From positions 1 through 64,000 of the forward strand of contig NZ_JBFUPK010000004.1 of the NCBI RefSeq assembly GCF_041355105.1: a stretch of 64,000 bases of DNA, in the 5' to 3' direction. Under the pieces are notes generated by a model. It searched no databases and had not been told where the DNA came from. It was given only the letters and a program-made list of their open reading frames with translations. The translations under genes were made by a program, and so were the position numbers. Below, piece by piece: positions 36,347 through 45,410 of this stretch (position 1 is the first letter of the stretch; each line of letters opens with the position of its first letter). Source of the stretch: Terriglobus sp. RCC_193 (GTDB lineage: Bacteria; Acidobacteriota; Terriglobia; Terriglobales; Acidobacteriaceae).

Positions 36347-39343
36347 ATGAACTTTTGCCTTTCAAGCTCTCGACGCCTGTCGATTGCGATTCTTTCGGTA
36401 AGCCTCGCAGGCGCCGCCACTCTACATACACCCCTGATGTATGCGCAGACCGCTGCGTCCGCCACGGTCACCGGATTTGTGCTGGATCCGGATCAGGCTG
36501 CGATCCCCGGCGCTACCGTGACGCTGACGCCCGCGAAGGGCCAGGCGCTGGTTACCACCTCCGGTGCAGATGGTGCTTACACCTTCCGCAATGTTCCGGC
36601 TGGAACGTATTCGGTAACCGTCACCATGCAGGGTTTTGCTTCGTTTGTCCGCCAGGGTGTGCGGGTGGGAACGGCAACCGTCAATCTCAACACGGCCATG
36701 ACGGTTCAGGCGGAGTCCACGGAAATCAACGTGACCACGCAGAACACGCAGGTGTCCACGGATCCTGATTCCAATGGCAGCTCGGTTGTTATCAAGGACA
36801 AGGATCTGGAAGCGCTGTCGGACGATCCGGACGAGCTTTCGAGCGAGCTGTCGGCGCTGGCCGGTCCTTCTGCAGGCCCGAACGGCGGGCAGATTTACGT
36901 GGACGGCTTTACAGGCGGCACGCTTCCGCCGAAGTCCTCCATCCGCGAAATCCGTGTGAACCAGAACCCGTTCTCGGCGCAGTTTGATAAGCAGGGCTTT
37001 GGCCGCGTGGAAGTGTTCACGAAGCCGGGTACGGACAAGTATCACGGCAACTTCAGCCTGCAGGGCAACGACAAGTCGTTCAACACGTCCAGCCCGTTCC
37101 TTGGTTCCGCGAACCAGCAACCGGATTATCACCGCATCTTCTTCATTGGATCGTTGACTGGCCCGGCGACCAAGACCAGTTCATACTCCATCGCGGGCAG
37201 CTACCGCGATATTGAAGACAACAGCATCTTCGCCGGACAGGCCATTACCTCGAGTCCAACCTCCCCTGTGCTGTGCCAGCCGGGCGATCTTACCTGTGCT
37301 CTGAATCAGTACCCGGATGCGTCACGTGCCACGTTCCATCCGCAGAAGCGCTGGGACCTGACGCCGCGTTACGACGTGGCACTGGGCGAGAAGAACACGC
37401 TGACGATCCGCTATCAGTTTGAGCACAACTCCTCGAATAATGCTGGCCTTGGTTCCACATCGCTGAACACTACGGCGTATAACAGTGCAACCCACGAACA
37501 TCAGCTCACTATCAGCGATACACAGATCATCAGCAGCAAACTGATTAATGAAACGCGTCTGCAGCTGGTTCGCCAGATCACTTCGCAGGCACCGCTGAAC
37601 ACTTCGCCTACCCTGACCCTGACCGGCTATTTCAGCGGTGGCGGTTCCAGCGCAGGCACGCAAAACAGCACGAACGATCACCTGGAGCTGCAGAACTACA
37701 CTTCAATCGCCCTGCAGAAGAACTTTATCCGTGCGGGTATGCGTCTGCGTGTCTTCCGTGAAGCGCTCTTCTCCAATGCAGGCTCGAACGGTACGTTCAC
37801 CTACGGACCGACCTCTTCCTGCACAACCAGTACCATCGGCACGACCACCTGCACGCCCGTGACGTCGGACTACAACTACATCCACGGTCAGCCGTTCCAG
37901 TATCGCGTTACCACGATTAACAATCCGCGTGCGGAACAGTCTCTGGCAGATGTGGGCTTCTATGCCGAAGACGACTGGAAGATCAAGCCGAACATGACGC
38001 TGAGCTACGGCGCACGTTTGGAATCGCAGAGTGCCATTAACAGCAAGGCCGATATCGCTCCGCGTGTCGCACTTTCCTATGGCATTCCTTCGAAAAAGGG
38101 GAATCCTGTAACTGTGATTCGCGCCGGGTGGGGTATCTTCTATGACCGCTTTGATCTGAGTGATGTTATCCAGACACAGCGTCAGAACGGTATCAACCAG
38201 ATAACCAATATCTATGGTGCGGGTCGCAACCCGGACGGCAGTGTTGCCGCAATCACGACAGGATGCGGTCCTTCGAATACGACTGCTTGTGGCACTGGAA
38301 CGGTTGGTTCGAAGACGATTTATCAGCTTGGTCCAAATCTGCGTTCTTCCTACAACATGCAGATGGCCCTGGGCGTGGACCAGCAGATGGGCAAACGATC
38401 CACGATCTCGTTCAACTACCTGAACACGATCGGCGATCACATGTACATGTCGCGGTCGATTCCGACAGCATCCGGAAACTACGTGTACCAGTACCAGTCC
38501 GGTGGCGTGTATCGCCAGAACCAGATCATCGTGAACGTGCGCACACAGCTTAGCCCGCGTTTCTCGCTCTTCGGTTTCTACACCTACAGCAACGCGAAGG
38601 CGAATACAAATGGCGCGGATTCCTTCCCGACAGATAGCCTGAATCCAAGGACGGACTATGGTCGTGCACTGTTCAATGCAACGAACCGTGTCTTCCTCTT
38701 CGGTAACTGGAATGCGCCGTACGGAATCAACCTGAGCCCGTTCTTCAGCGTGAACTCTGGCAGCCCGTACAACATCACGACCGGAACGGACGTGAACGGC
38801 GATACCGTCATCAATGACCGCGCCGGTTTCGCCAACGGAGTTTCCGCAGGCTGCAAGACGGCTACGGACTTCATCTCTACCGGTATTACTTCCGCAAACC
38901 GCGTTCCCCAGGGCTATTGCACCGGGCCGTCGAACGTGCAGGGCAACCTGCGTATCGTGAAGGTCATCGGTCTTGGAGCCAAGACGGGCGCTGCGGCGCG
39001 TCGTGGTGGTGACCAGGCGGCCAGCAGTGGTCCGCAGGGGCCGCCGCCGGGCGGTGGTGGCGGATCGCGCGGTGGTGGTGGCGGTGGTCGTGGACCTGGT
39101 GGTCCAGGCGGCTTCGGTGGCGGTATGTCCTCGGGCCACAGGTACACACTCAGCGTAGGCGCTCAGATTCAGAACCTGTTCAACTACGTTCCGTACTCCA
39201 CGCCCAACGGTTCGCTGAGCTCATATAACGCGGACCCTTCGAAGAACCTCTTCGGCAAGTCCACTTCGTTGTCCAGCATGGGGCCGGGCGGAAGCTCTGC
39301 CGCAGTCCGTACCATCACCCTGCAGATGAGCTTCAACTTCTAA
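36347..39343 (+). CDS. TonB-dependent-receptor-like outer membrane protein with carboxypeptidase-regulatory domain
   Basis: About 1,000 residues. A signal peptide (to YAQ near residue 35) is followed by a carboxypeptidase-regulatory-like Ig domain (VTGFVLDPDQAAIPGATVTL to the VRVGTATVNLN strand), a plug-like region with GGQIYVDGFTGGTLPPKSSI and GRVEVFTKPGTDKYHG, and a long beta-barrel ending in the terminal Phe of MSFNF expected for BAM substrates. This architecture is the Oar/SusC-like type expanded in Acidobacteriota and takes up large carbohydrates or peptides. A stretch near 890-935 is Gly/Pro/Arg-rich. GAGG lies six bases before the chosen ATG; another ATG is three bases earlier. Confidence 0.9.
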   Translation: MNFCLSSSRRLSIAILSVSLAGAATLHTPLMYAQTAASATVTGFVLDPDQAAIPGATVTLTPAKGQALVTTSGADGAYTFRNVPAGTYSVTVTMQGFASFVRQGVRVGTATVNLNTAMTVQAESTEINVTTQNTQVSTDPDSNGSSVVIKDKDLEALSDDPDELSSELSALAGPSAGPNGGQIYVDGFTGGTLPPKSSIREIRVNQNPFSAQFDKQGFGRVEVFTKPGTDKYHGNFSLQGNDKSFNTSSPFLGSANQQPDYHRIFFIGSLTGPATKTSSYSIAGSYRDIEDNSIFAGQAITSSPTSPVLCQPGDLTCALNQYPDASRATFHPQKRWDLTPRYDVALGEKNTLTIRYQFEHNSSNNAGLGSTSLNTTAYNSATHEHQLTISDTQIISSKLINETRLQLVRQITSQAPLNTSPTLTLTGYFSGGGSSAGTQNSTNDHLELQNYTSIALQKNFIRAGMRLRVFREALFSNAGSNGTFTYGPTSSCTTSTIGTTTCTPVTSDYNYIHGQPFQYRVTTINNPRAEQSLADVGFYAEDDWKIKPNMTLSYGARLESQSAINSKADIAPRVALSYGIPSKKGNPVTVIRAGWGIFYDRFDLSDVIQTQRQNGINQITNIYGAGRNPDGSVAAITTGCGPSNTTACGTGTVGSKTIYQLGPNLRSSYNMQMALGVDQQMGKRSTISFNYLNTIGDHMYMSRSIPTASGNYVYQYQSGGVYRQNQIIVNVRTQLSPRFSLFGFYTYSNAKANTNGADSFPTDSLNPRTDYGRALFNATNRVFLFGNWNAPYGINLSPFFSVNSGSPYNITTGTDVNGDTVINDRAGFANGVSAGCKTATDFISTGITSANRVPQGYCTGPSNVQGNLRIVKVIGLGAKTGAAARRGGDQAASSGPQGPPPGGGGGSRGGGGGGRGPGGPGGFGGGMSSGHRYTLSVGAQIQNLFNYVPYSTPNGSLSSYNADPSKNLFGKSTSLSSMGPGGSSAAVRTITLQMSFNF

Positions 39344-39356
39344 TCTGCGAGGGAAT

Positions 39357-39395
39357 AGAAAGAGGCGCATCCCGAGGGGTGCGCCTCTTTTGTTT
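39357..39395 (+). terminator. Rho-independent terminator after TonB receptor gene
   Basis: AGAGGCGCA and TGCGCCTCT form a perfect 9-bp stem with a ten-base loop, followed by TTTGTTTG. It may also serve the convergent aldehyde-dehydrogenase-like gene. Confidence 0.85.
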
Positions 39396-39406
39396 GTTGA
39401 AACGGG

Positions 39407-40762
39407 CTATTTGCCCAGCAACACGGTCTTGGCGACCAGAAATTCCCGGATGCCCTGCGATCCCAGTTCGCGCCCATATCCGGATCGTTTCGCGCCGCCT
39501 ACCGGAAGTCTTGGATCATCCGCCGGAAGCGCATTCAGCGCCACAAATCCGGCGTCCACACCGTGGATGAGCTGTTGTTGTTCCGCAGGCTCTTTCGTCC
39601 AGACAGAAGCAGCTCGCCCCAGGGGGGTGTCATTTGCGATGGCGATCGCATCCTGCAGATCGTGCGCCCGGAACAAGAGGCAGACCGGGCCAGAGAACGC
39701 ATCGCGTGCCACAGCAGAGTTTCGTGGGACATCGGCGAGCAGTGTCGGTTCAAAGAAATTACCGCGACCCACCATACGTGTTCCGCCTGTCAGAACACGT
39801 CCACCAGCGGTCACCGCTGCCTTCACCTGTTCTTCCAGAAGCGTTACTGCGTCCGATGTCCCCAAAGGCCCCACACGTGTTTCTTCTCGCATAGGATCGC
39901 CTACGGACAGCGATTCCACGGCGCCGATGAGTCGCCCCATTACTGCGGTGTACATCTCAGAGTGCACGATCATGCGCCGAATGCTGTCGCCCTTACCAAT
40001 GGCGTCGATGACAGCGGCAATCGCAGCGTCCTGATCTGCTGAGGGCATTACGATCATCGGATCGTTGCCGGGAAGATGGAGAACGCTTTTCTTCAGTTGC
40101 CATCCGGCCTTTGCTGCCAGGGCGCGTCCGGTGGCTTCCGTCCCACATACAGATACCGCGGCAACGTAATCGTTTGCCAGTGCAGTCTCCACCAGGCTGT
40201 CTTCGATCAGCAGGGCCGTAAGCGCGCCGCGCGGAAATCCGGCGCGGCGTACCAGGGCTTCAATCTGCAGCGAGCATTGCGGAACGCTTGCTGCGTGTTT
40301 CAGCAACACCGCATTCCCCGCAATCAGCACCGGTACACAAAAGCGGAACGCATGCCAGAACGGCGACTGCCACGGCAGCACGGCCAGCACCACACCGATG
40401 GGACTCCACTGCACATAGGCGTGCTCGCCCTCTCCGGGCAGGAGTTCAGGAGCGAGCAACCGTACGGCGTGGTCTGCATAGTAGCGGCAGGTATCCGCGC
40501 ATCGGGCCACTTCCTTCGCAGATGCTGCGATGGTTTTCCCTGTCTCCTGCGTGATGGTGCGCGCCAGCTCCACGCCTTCCTCATCCAGAAGAGAAGCAAG
40601 TTTTCGCAGGCATAGCAGGCGGTGCTCTAGGGGGAGCGCGCGTTGGAGTGTGGCTGCTTCATGGGCCTGCGCAATGCGTGCCTGCAGCGCATCTTCGTCC
40701 CACGTCGCAAAGGTGCGGAGTGTATCTCCTGTTGCCGGATTAAGGGACTGCAGTGGCATCAA
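39407..40762 (-). CDS. Aldehyde-dehydrogenase-fold protein lacking catalytic residues
   Basis: A 451-residue member of the NAD(P)-aldehyde dehydrogenase superfamily, nearest in pattern to succinate-semialdehyde dehydrogenase (Sad/YneI): SPIGVVLAVLPWQSPFWHAF, VLIAGNAVLLKHA, VGDPMREETRVGPLGTSD and the C-terminal GGAKRSGYGRELG. The catalytic apparatus is gone. PWN is PWQ (Gln132), the general base Glu in LELGG is His229 (LHLPGNDP), and the nucleophile Cys region is shortened and has no Cys (GKGDSIRRM, 257-264). The cofactor Glu before FGP is also missing (RDAFSGP). The frame is otherwise intact, so it looks like a maintained pseudoenzyme and not a decayed gene. Confidence 0.9.
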   Translation of the reverse strand: MMPLQSLNPATGDTLRTFATWDEDALQARIAQAHEAATLQRALPLEHRLLCLRKLASLLDEEGVELARTITQETGKTIAASAKEVARCADTCRYYADHAVRLLAPELLPGEGEHAYVQWSPIGVVLAVLPWQSPFWHAFRFCVPVLIAGNAVLLKHAASVPQCSLQIEALVRRAGFPRGALTALLIEDSLVETALANDYVAAVSVCGTEATGRALAAKAGWQLKKSVLHLPGNDPMIVMPSADQDAAIAAVIDAIGKGDSIRRMIVHSEMYTAVMGRLIGAVESLSVGDPMREETRVGPLGTSDAVTLLEEQVKAAVTAGGRVLTGGTRMVGRGNFFEPTLLADVPRNSAVARDAFSGPVCLLFRAHDLQDAIAIANDTPLGRAASVWTKEPAEQQQLIHGVDAGFVALNALPADDPRLPVGGAKRSGYGRELGSQGIREFLVAKTVLLGK

Positions 40763-40967
40763 ACTCCTCGGCCGTTAAATCTGACGGTATACCGGTAACA
40801 GCGTGGCATACCTGTTCCCATCGCATCTACGGTAGCAAAGCCAGTCCACAGGCGGCTTTCTGTGGTGGCGGCAGGCTCAAAGGTCTATAGTAACGGGCCG
40901 CATGCGACATGGCCCTGAACTCGCCATTCTCATGGCGCCCTGCGATACTTAAGTGGAGGCATTACAG
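40763..40967. other. Divergent intergenic region
   Basis: About 205 bases separate the aldehyde-dehydrogenase-like gene (minus) from the guanine-deaminase gene (plus). It should hold both promoters; no repeat or strong hairpin is seen. Confidence 0.4.
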
Positions 40968-41453
40968 ATGAGCAATACCGTTTCTCCCGATCCGAAGTTC
41001 ATGCGCATGGCAATTGAGCTGGCCACAGACAATGTCATCTCGGGGAACGGTGGGCCGTTCGGTGCGGTGGTCGTACGCAATGGCGAAGTGATTGCTGCTG
41101 CCGCAAACACCGTAACATTTGCCAACGATCCTACGGCGCACGCCGAGGTAAACGCGATCCGGGCAGCGTGTGCGAAGCTGGAGACCTTCCAGCTTGAGGA
41201 TTGCGACGTCTACACCTCATGCGAACCCTGCCCCATGTGCATGGCGGCGCTCTACTGGTCGCGTTGCCGGGCGGTGTACTACGGAAATACCAAGGCTGAC
41301 GCTGCGGCGGTGGGGTTCGACGATCAGTTTCTGTACGAAGAGGTCAATCGGCCGCTGGAACAGCGCCGCATTCCGTTTCAACGCATGTTGCCGGGTGAAG
41401 CTATCCGCTCGTTCCAGGCATGGCAAAACAGCAATGAAAGGATCGATTACTAA
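40968..41453 (+). CDS. guaD: Guanine deaminase (cytidine-deaminase fold)
   Basis: A 161-residue zinc enzyme converting guanine to xanthine. The zinc site is HAEVNAI plus PCPMCMAALYW, and the segment NTKADAAAVGFDDQFLYEEV is typical of the GuaD subgroup and separates it from the tRNA adenosine deaminase TadA. AGTGGAGG precedes the ATG. The homoserine dehydrogenase gene starts five bases after the stop, so the two may share a transcript, although their functions are unrelated. Confidence 0.88.
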   Translation: MSNTVSPDPKFMRMAIELATDNVISGNGGPFGAVVVRNGEVIAAAANTVTFANDPTAHAEVNAIRAACAKLETFQLEDCDVYTSCEPCPMCMAALYWSRCRAVYYGNTKADAAAVGFDDQFLYEEVNRPLEQRRIPFQRMLPGEAIRSFQAWQNSNERIDY

Positions 41454-41458
41454 ACACT

Positions 41459-42751
41459 ATGGCGAAGCAGACTGCGGCAAGCGCGGCAACAAAGGTTGCA
41501 ATCCTCGGCTTCGGCACGGTGGGATCGTCGGTGGCGCAGTTATTGCGTGGCCAGAAGTTCCCGGGTATCGAACTGACACACATTTACAACCGTGGCGTGG
41601 AACGCAAACGCACCGGCGCAACGGCAAAGGGACTGCACAGCGGCATTGTGTGGACTGAAAATATCCAGGACATCCTGAAGTCAGATGTCGATGTCGTTAT
41701 TGAGACCATTGGTGGTATCGACCCCATTGAAGGGTGGTTGCGCAAGGCTCTCAGCAGCGGTAAGCACGTAGTGACTGCGAACAAACAACTGATTGCCTAC
41801 AAGGGCGCGGGCCTTGCCAAACTGGCGCGCGAGAACAACCGCGTGCTGGTTTATAACGCTGCGGTTGCCGGTGGTGTCCCGGTCATTCCTGCCACGCTGC
41901 ATGGCCTGCAGGGCGATCGCATTACGCGTCTCAGCGGCATTCTGAATGGCACCTGCAACTTCATGCTGTCGCATATGGAGCGGGGAGCTGAATATGCAGA
42001 TGTGCTGAAACAGGCACAGGCCGCCGGCTATGCAGAGGCCGATCCTACGGCAGACGTGGATGGTTACGATGCGCGCGCAAAGCTGTGCATCCTGGTGCGC
42101 GCTGCCATGCAGATTGGTATCAACCCCGATGACGTTCCAGCCCAGACCATTCGCAATGTCAGCGCAGTGGACTTTGCCTATGCGAAGGAGCTTGGCTGTA
42201 CCGTACGGCAGATTGCGCGTGCGGAGCTTCGCGGTGGCGTGCTGCGCGCTCGTGTTGCGCCCATGCTGGTGCCGAAGAGTTCGCCGATCGCGTGGTCGCA
42301 TGGCACGCAGAACATGGTGGTAACGTCCGGTGAGTTTGGCGGGGACGTAGTCTTTAGCGGGCATGGGGCAGGTGGTAATCCGACGGCTGTGGCCATCGTC
42401 AGCGATCTGCTGGCCGTGGTGCATGGATCGAATTCGGTTGCACTCCCAGTCAAGAAAAAGTCCGTCACCGGAGAGTTTCTGGCGCCGCATTATCTTCGTT
42501 TCATCGTGCGGGACAAGCCCGGTATCGTATCGGCAATCTCCGGTGCGCTGACGAAGGTCGGAGCGAACATTGACAGCATCCTGCAGCGGCCCGGATACCC
42601 GAAGGATGCACTACCTTTTGTTGTCACCACGGAACCAACGTTGACCTCTACAGTGGAAGCCGCCGTGAAAACTATTGCCAAAATGAATACGATGCTGGAG
42701 GCGCCACTGTGCCTGCAGATGCTGGTGGAAGACGATCGGGCCGAAGACTAG
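41459..42751 (+). CDS. hom: Homoserine dehydrogenase
   Basis: Reduces aspartate semialdehyde to homoserine on the way to threonine and methionine. The N-terminal Rossmann domain begins VAILGFGTVGSSVAQLL, the catalytic region holds VVTANKQLIAYKG, AAVAGGVPVI, LSGILNGTCNFMLSHM and AEADPTADVDGYDA, and an ACT domain closes the protein (FIVRDKPGIVSAISGALTKVGANID), which usually gives allosteric feedback by threonine. The 430 residues are normal for the monofunctional enzyme. Downstream of guaD in the same direction. Confidence 0.95.
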   Translation: MAKQTAASAATKVAILGFGTVGSSVAQLLRGQKFPGIELTHIYNRGVERKRTGATAKGLHSGIVWTENIQDILKSDVDVVIETIGGIDPIEGWLRKALSSGKHVVTANKQLIAYKGAGLAKLARENNRVLVYNAAVAGGVPVIPATLHGLQGDRITRLSGILNGTCNFMLSHMERGAEYADVLKQAQAAGYAEADPTADVDGYDARAKLCILVRAAMQIGINPDDVPAQTIRNVSAVDFAYAKELGCTVRQIARAELRGGVLRARVAPMLVPKSSPIAWSHGTQNMVVTSGEFGGDVVFSGHGAGGNPTAVAIVSDLLAVVHGSNSVALPVKKKSVTGEFLAPHYLRFIVRDKPGIVSAISGALTKVGANIDSILQRPGYPKDALPFVVTTEPTLTSTVEAAVKTIAKMNTMLEAPLCLQMLVEDDRAED

Positions 42752-42843
42752 CCGAGGCGTATTCTGACTCATGGAGCGGCGCGCATTGCCGTTGTGGCAT
42801 CTTTACCGTAGGATGCGCTGTGCACCTTTAGGATTGTGATCGG

Positions 42844-43740
42844 ATGGACTGGAAAAGCAGAAAAGTTGCAGCAATCGTGGAAGCCGCACTTGCGGAAGAC
42901 AAAGCCACCAGCGATGTCACAACAGCGTTGGCGATTGATCCGGATCTGCGCGCTTCTGCAGCGATCCTTGTACGACAGGACTGCATCATCTGCGGTCTGG
43001 GCGTGATCGGGACAGTCTTCGATGCATTTGCTGCCATGCAGGCGCGCAGTGGACAGAAGAGCAGTGGGCGCTATGAAGTCATCAGTCACTCGGAGATGTT
43101 CGACGGCGTACGTGTGCGGAAAGGTCAGACCGTGGCCGTCATCCGGCATTCCGCGGCGGCCATCTTTTCCTGCGAACGCGTCATCCTGAACCTGATGCAG
43201 CGCATGAGCGGTATTGCCACGTTGACCAGTGAATTTGTGCAGCTTACGCAGGGAACGCGTGCGAAGATCCTGGATACGCGTAAGACGGTGCCCGGTTTAC
43301 GTCTGCTGGACAAATACGCCGTGACTTGCGGTGGAGGCGCGAACCATCGTCTGGACCTGCAGGATGGCATCATGCTGAAGACCAGCCACGTGGTCATCGT
43401 GGGAAGTGTTACAAAAGCAGTTCAGAAAGTGGCGAACGCCCGCAAGCCGGGGCAGAAGATTGAAATTGAAGTCCGCAGTCTGCAGGATGCGGAAGATGCG
43501 GTTGCGGCGGGGGCCGACGCCCTCCTGCTGGTAGGTCTGTCACCAAAGCAGACGATCGAAGTGGTAGAAGTCATGCGGGCAAAAGCGCCGAAGGTGGTGC
43601 TGGAAGTGGCGGAACATATTTCGCTGGAAAACGCGCGCGAGTACGCAGAAACCGGTGTGGATTTCCTTTCGGTTGGTGCTCTCACGCGGTCGTCCGTTGG
43701 TGTGGATTTGAGCATGCGCATCACGGCGGATGTGTACTGA
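42844..43740 (+). CDS. nadC: Nicotinate-nucleotide diphosphorylase (carboxylating)
   Basis: Quinolinate phosphoribosyltransferase, making nicotinate mononucleotide from quinolinate and PRPP in de novo NAD synthesis. Motifs: ALAEDKATSDVTT, ERVILNLMQRMSGIAT, DTRKTVPGLRLLDKYAVTCG, GGGANHRLDLQDGIMLKTSH and the C-terminal EVRSLQDAEDAV and SVGALTRSS. Length 298. It opens a close-packed plus-strand series with birA, coaX, an unknown gene, an rRNA methyltransferase and comEC, a plausible cofactor operon. Confidence 0.96.
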   Translation: MDWKSRKVAAIVEAALAEDKATSDVTTALAIDPDLRASAAILVRQDCIICGLGVIGTVFDAFAAMQARSGQKSSGRYEVISHSEMFDGVRVRKGQTVAVIRHSAAAIFSCERVILNLMQRMSGIATLTSEFVQLTQGTRAKILDTRKTVPGLRLLDKYAVTCGGGANHRLDLQDGIMLKTSHVVIVGSVTKAVQKVANARKPGQKIEIEVRSLQDAEDAVAAGADALLLVGLSPKQTIEVVEVMRAKAPKVVLEVAEHISLENAREYAETGVDFLSVGALTRSSVGVDLSMRITADVY

Positions 43741-43744
43741 CGCA

Positions 43745-44548
43745 ATGGGCAGCTTCGATGTGGATGGTGTGAACGAAGCCTTGCAAGGCACCATTTTCCA
43801 CGGCAGACTGCAACACTTCGTCACCATCGGAAGCACCAACATACAGGCGCTTGCCGATGCACAGGCTGGTATAGAAACCGGCCAGGTTTACATTGCCGAC
43901 GAGCAGACCACAGGGCGTGGACGCGGCGGTCATACGTGGCATTCGGAGCCAGATCGTGGACTGTATCTGACCATGCTGGTGCGTCCCGCGCTGCGAAGCT
44001 CCGACGTATTGAAGCTTTCCATGGTTACAGCGCTGGTGGCGATTGAAGCCGTTGCGGAAGTCACGGCATCGCGCATCATGGACATTCGCTGGCCCAACGA
44101 TCTGGTGATTGGCGCGAATCCTGCGCGCAAAGTGGGCGGCATCCTTACGGAAGCTGTTTCCAAACCATCCGGTGAACTCCGCCATGCTGCCATTGGCATT
44201 GGAATCAACCTGAATCAGACGGAATTTCCTGTGGAGCTTGCTGATGTCGCAACATCGTTGCGTCGCGAACTAGGGACAAGTGTCAGCAGGGAAGAACTTG
44301 CCGTCTCTCTGCTTCTGCAAATGGATAAAGAGCTTGGGCGACTCGATTCGAATAGCAACGAGACAGAAGATGTCTTCCATCGCGTTGAACGCGAAAGCAC
44401 GTGGATACGCGGCAAGCGCGTTCGCGTTGCCGAGGAGGAAGGCTATACTGGCACAACCGCTGGACTCACGACCGAGGGCCTTCTGCGTATTCATTGCGAC
44501 AATGGCACGGAGCGCGTGGTGCGTCACGGCGGGGTCCGCGAGTTGTGA
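43745..44548 (+). CDS. birA: Biotin--[acetyl-CoA-carboxylase] ligase
   Basis: Activates biotin to biotinyl-AMP and attaches it to the biotin carboxyl carrier protein. Seen are the STNIQALADAQ entry, the biotinyl-AMP loop TTGRGRGGHTWHSEP, WPNDLVIGANPARKVGGIL and a C-terminal SH3-like domain (RGKRVRVAEEEGYTGTTAGL). There is no N-terminal helix-turn-helix, so it is the monofunctional class without repressor activity. The ATG lies four bases after the nadC stop; a GTG overlapping nadC is also in frame. coaX follows after 30 bases. Confidence 0.94.
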   Translation: MGSFDVDGVNEALQGTIFHGRLQHFVTIGSTNIQALADAQAGIETGQVYIADEQTTGRGRGGHTWHSEPDRGLYLTMLVRPALRSSDVLKLSMVTALVAIEAVAEVTASRIMDIRWPNDLVIGANPARKVGGILTEAVSKPSGELRHAAIGIGINLNQTEFPVELADVATSLRRELGTSVSREELAVSLLLQMDKELGRLDSNSNETEDVFHRVERESTWIRGKRVRVAEEEGYTGTTAGLTTEGLLRIHCDNGTERVVRHGGVREL

Positions 44549-44578
44549 ATCAACCGACGACAAGCAGGGAGTGAAGAA

Positions 44579-45403
44579 ATGCTGCTGGCGATCGACGTAG
44601 GCAATACGAATACAGTGCTGGGGCTCTACCGCCCGGCCACATCGGAAGCACCCGCAGCACAAATACACTGCTGGCGCATCGCAACCCCTGTACAGCGCAC
44701 TTTGGATGAACTGCGGATGGTACTTCGCGGTCTGTTCATCATGGATGGCGTAGATATTGCGACGGTCACTGGCGTTGCGATCTCGTCCGTCGTTCCGCCG
44801 ATCGATTCTCTCTTCCGCGAGGTGATTGAAAAGCTCTTCGGCATGAAGCCGCTGTTTGTGGAGCCTGGTGTGAAGACAGGGCTTCCGGTGCTCGTGGATA
44901 ATCCGGCTGAGGTTGGCGCAGACCGCATCGTGAATTGCGTTGCAGCCTTTGAACGCTACGGCGGGCCGACTATCGTTGTGGATCTTGGCACCGCGACAAC
45001 TTTTGATGTGATCTCGCAACGCGGCGAATATCTGGGCGGAGCAATTGCCCCGGGAATTGGCATTAGTGCAGATGCGTTGTTTGAGCGTGCGGCAAAACTC
45101 GGTCGTGTGAACATTCGCAAGCCAGGTAAGGTGATCGGTACCAACACGGTCGACCACATTCAGATCGGGTTGTATTACGGTTATATCGGCTTAGTCGATG
45201 GAATCTGCGAACGCATGATTGCAGAGTTGGCAACGGAGACGAAGGTCATTGCCACAGGCGGCTTTGCCAAGATGCTGGCGGAAACTTCAAGGACGATTCG
45301 CCACGTGGACGAGAACCTGACGCTGGATGGTGTTCGTCTGATTTACGAGCGCAATCAGGACCGTGTGCGCCGCCGTGCTATAGCTACACAGCGCCCGGAG
45401 TAG
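44579..45403 (+). CDS. coaX: Type III pantothenate kinase
   Basis: Phosphorylates pantothenate in the first step of coenzyme A synthesis. The type III (ASKHA fold) features are MLLAIDVGNTNTVLGLY at the start, NPAEVGADRIVNCVAAFERY, VVDLGTATTFDVIS and GGAIAPGIGISADALF. It is 274 residues long. AGGGAG lies nine bases before the ATG. A birA-coaX pair is a common arrangement. The CoA made here also supplies phosphopantetheine for carrier proteins. Confidence 0.96.
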   Translation: MLLAIDVGNTNTVLGLYRPATSEAPAAQIHCWRIATPVQRTLDELRMVLRGLFIMDGVDIATVTGVAISSVVPPIDSLFREVIEKLFGMKPLFVEPGVKTGLPVLVDNPAEVGADRIVNCVAAFERYGGPTIVVDLGTATTFDVISQRGEYLGGAIAPGIGISADALFERAAKLGRVNIRKPGKVIGTNTVDHIQIGLYYGYIGLVDGICERMIAELATETKVIATGGFAKMLAETSRTIRHVDENLTLDGVRLIYERNQDRVRRRAIATQRPE

Positions 45404-45410
45404 ATGCGCG

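Noticed and set aside
37703-39139. Minus-strand open frame of 478 codons inside the TonB receptor gene
   Set aside because: Antisense to a clearly recognised gene, Arg/His-rich low-quality sequence, no ribosome-binding site.
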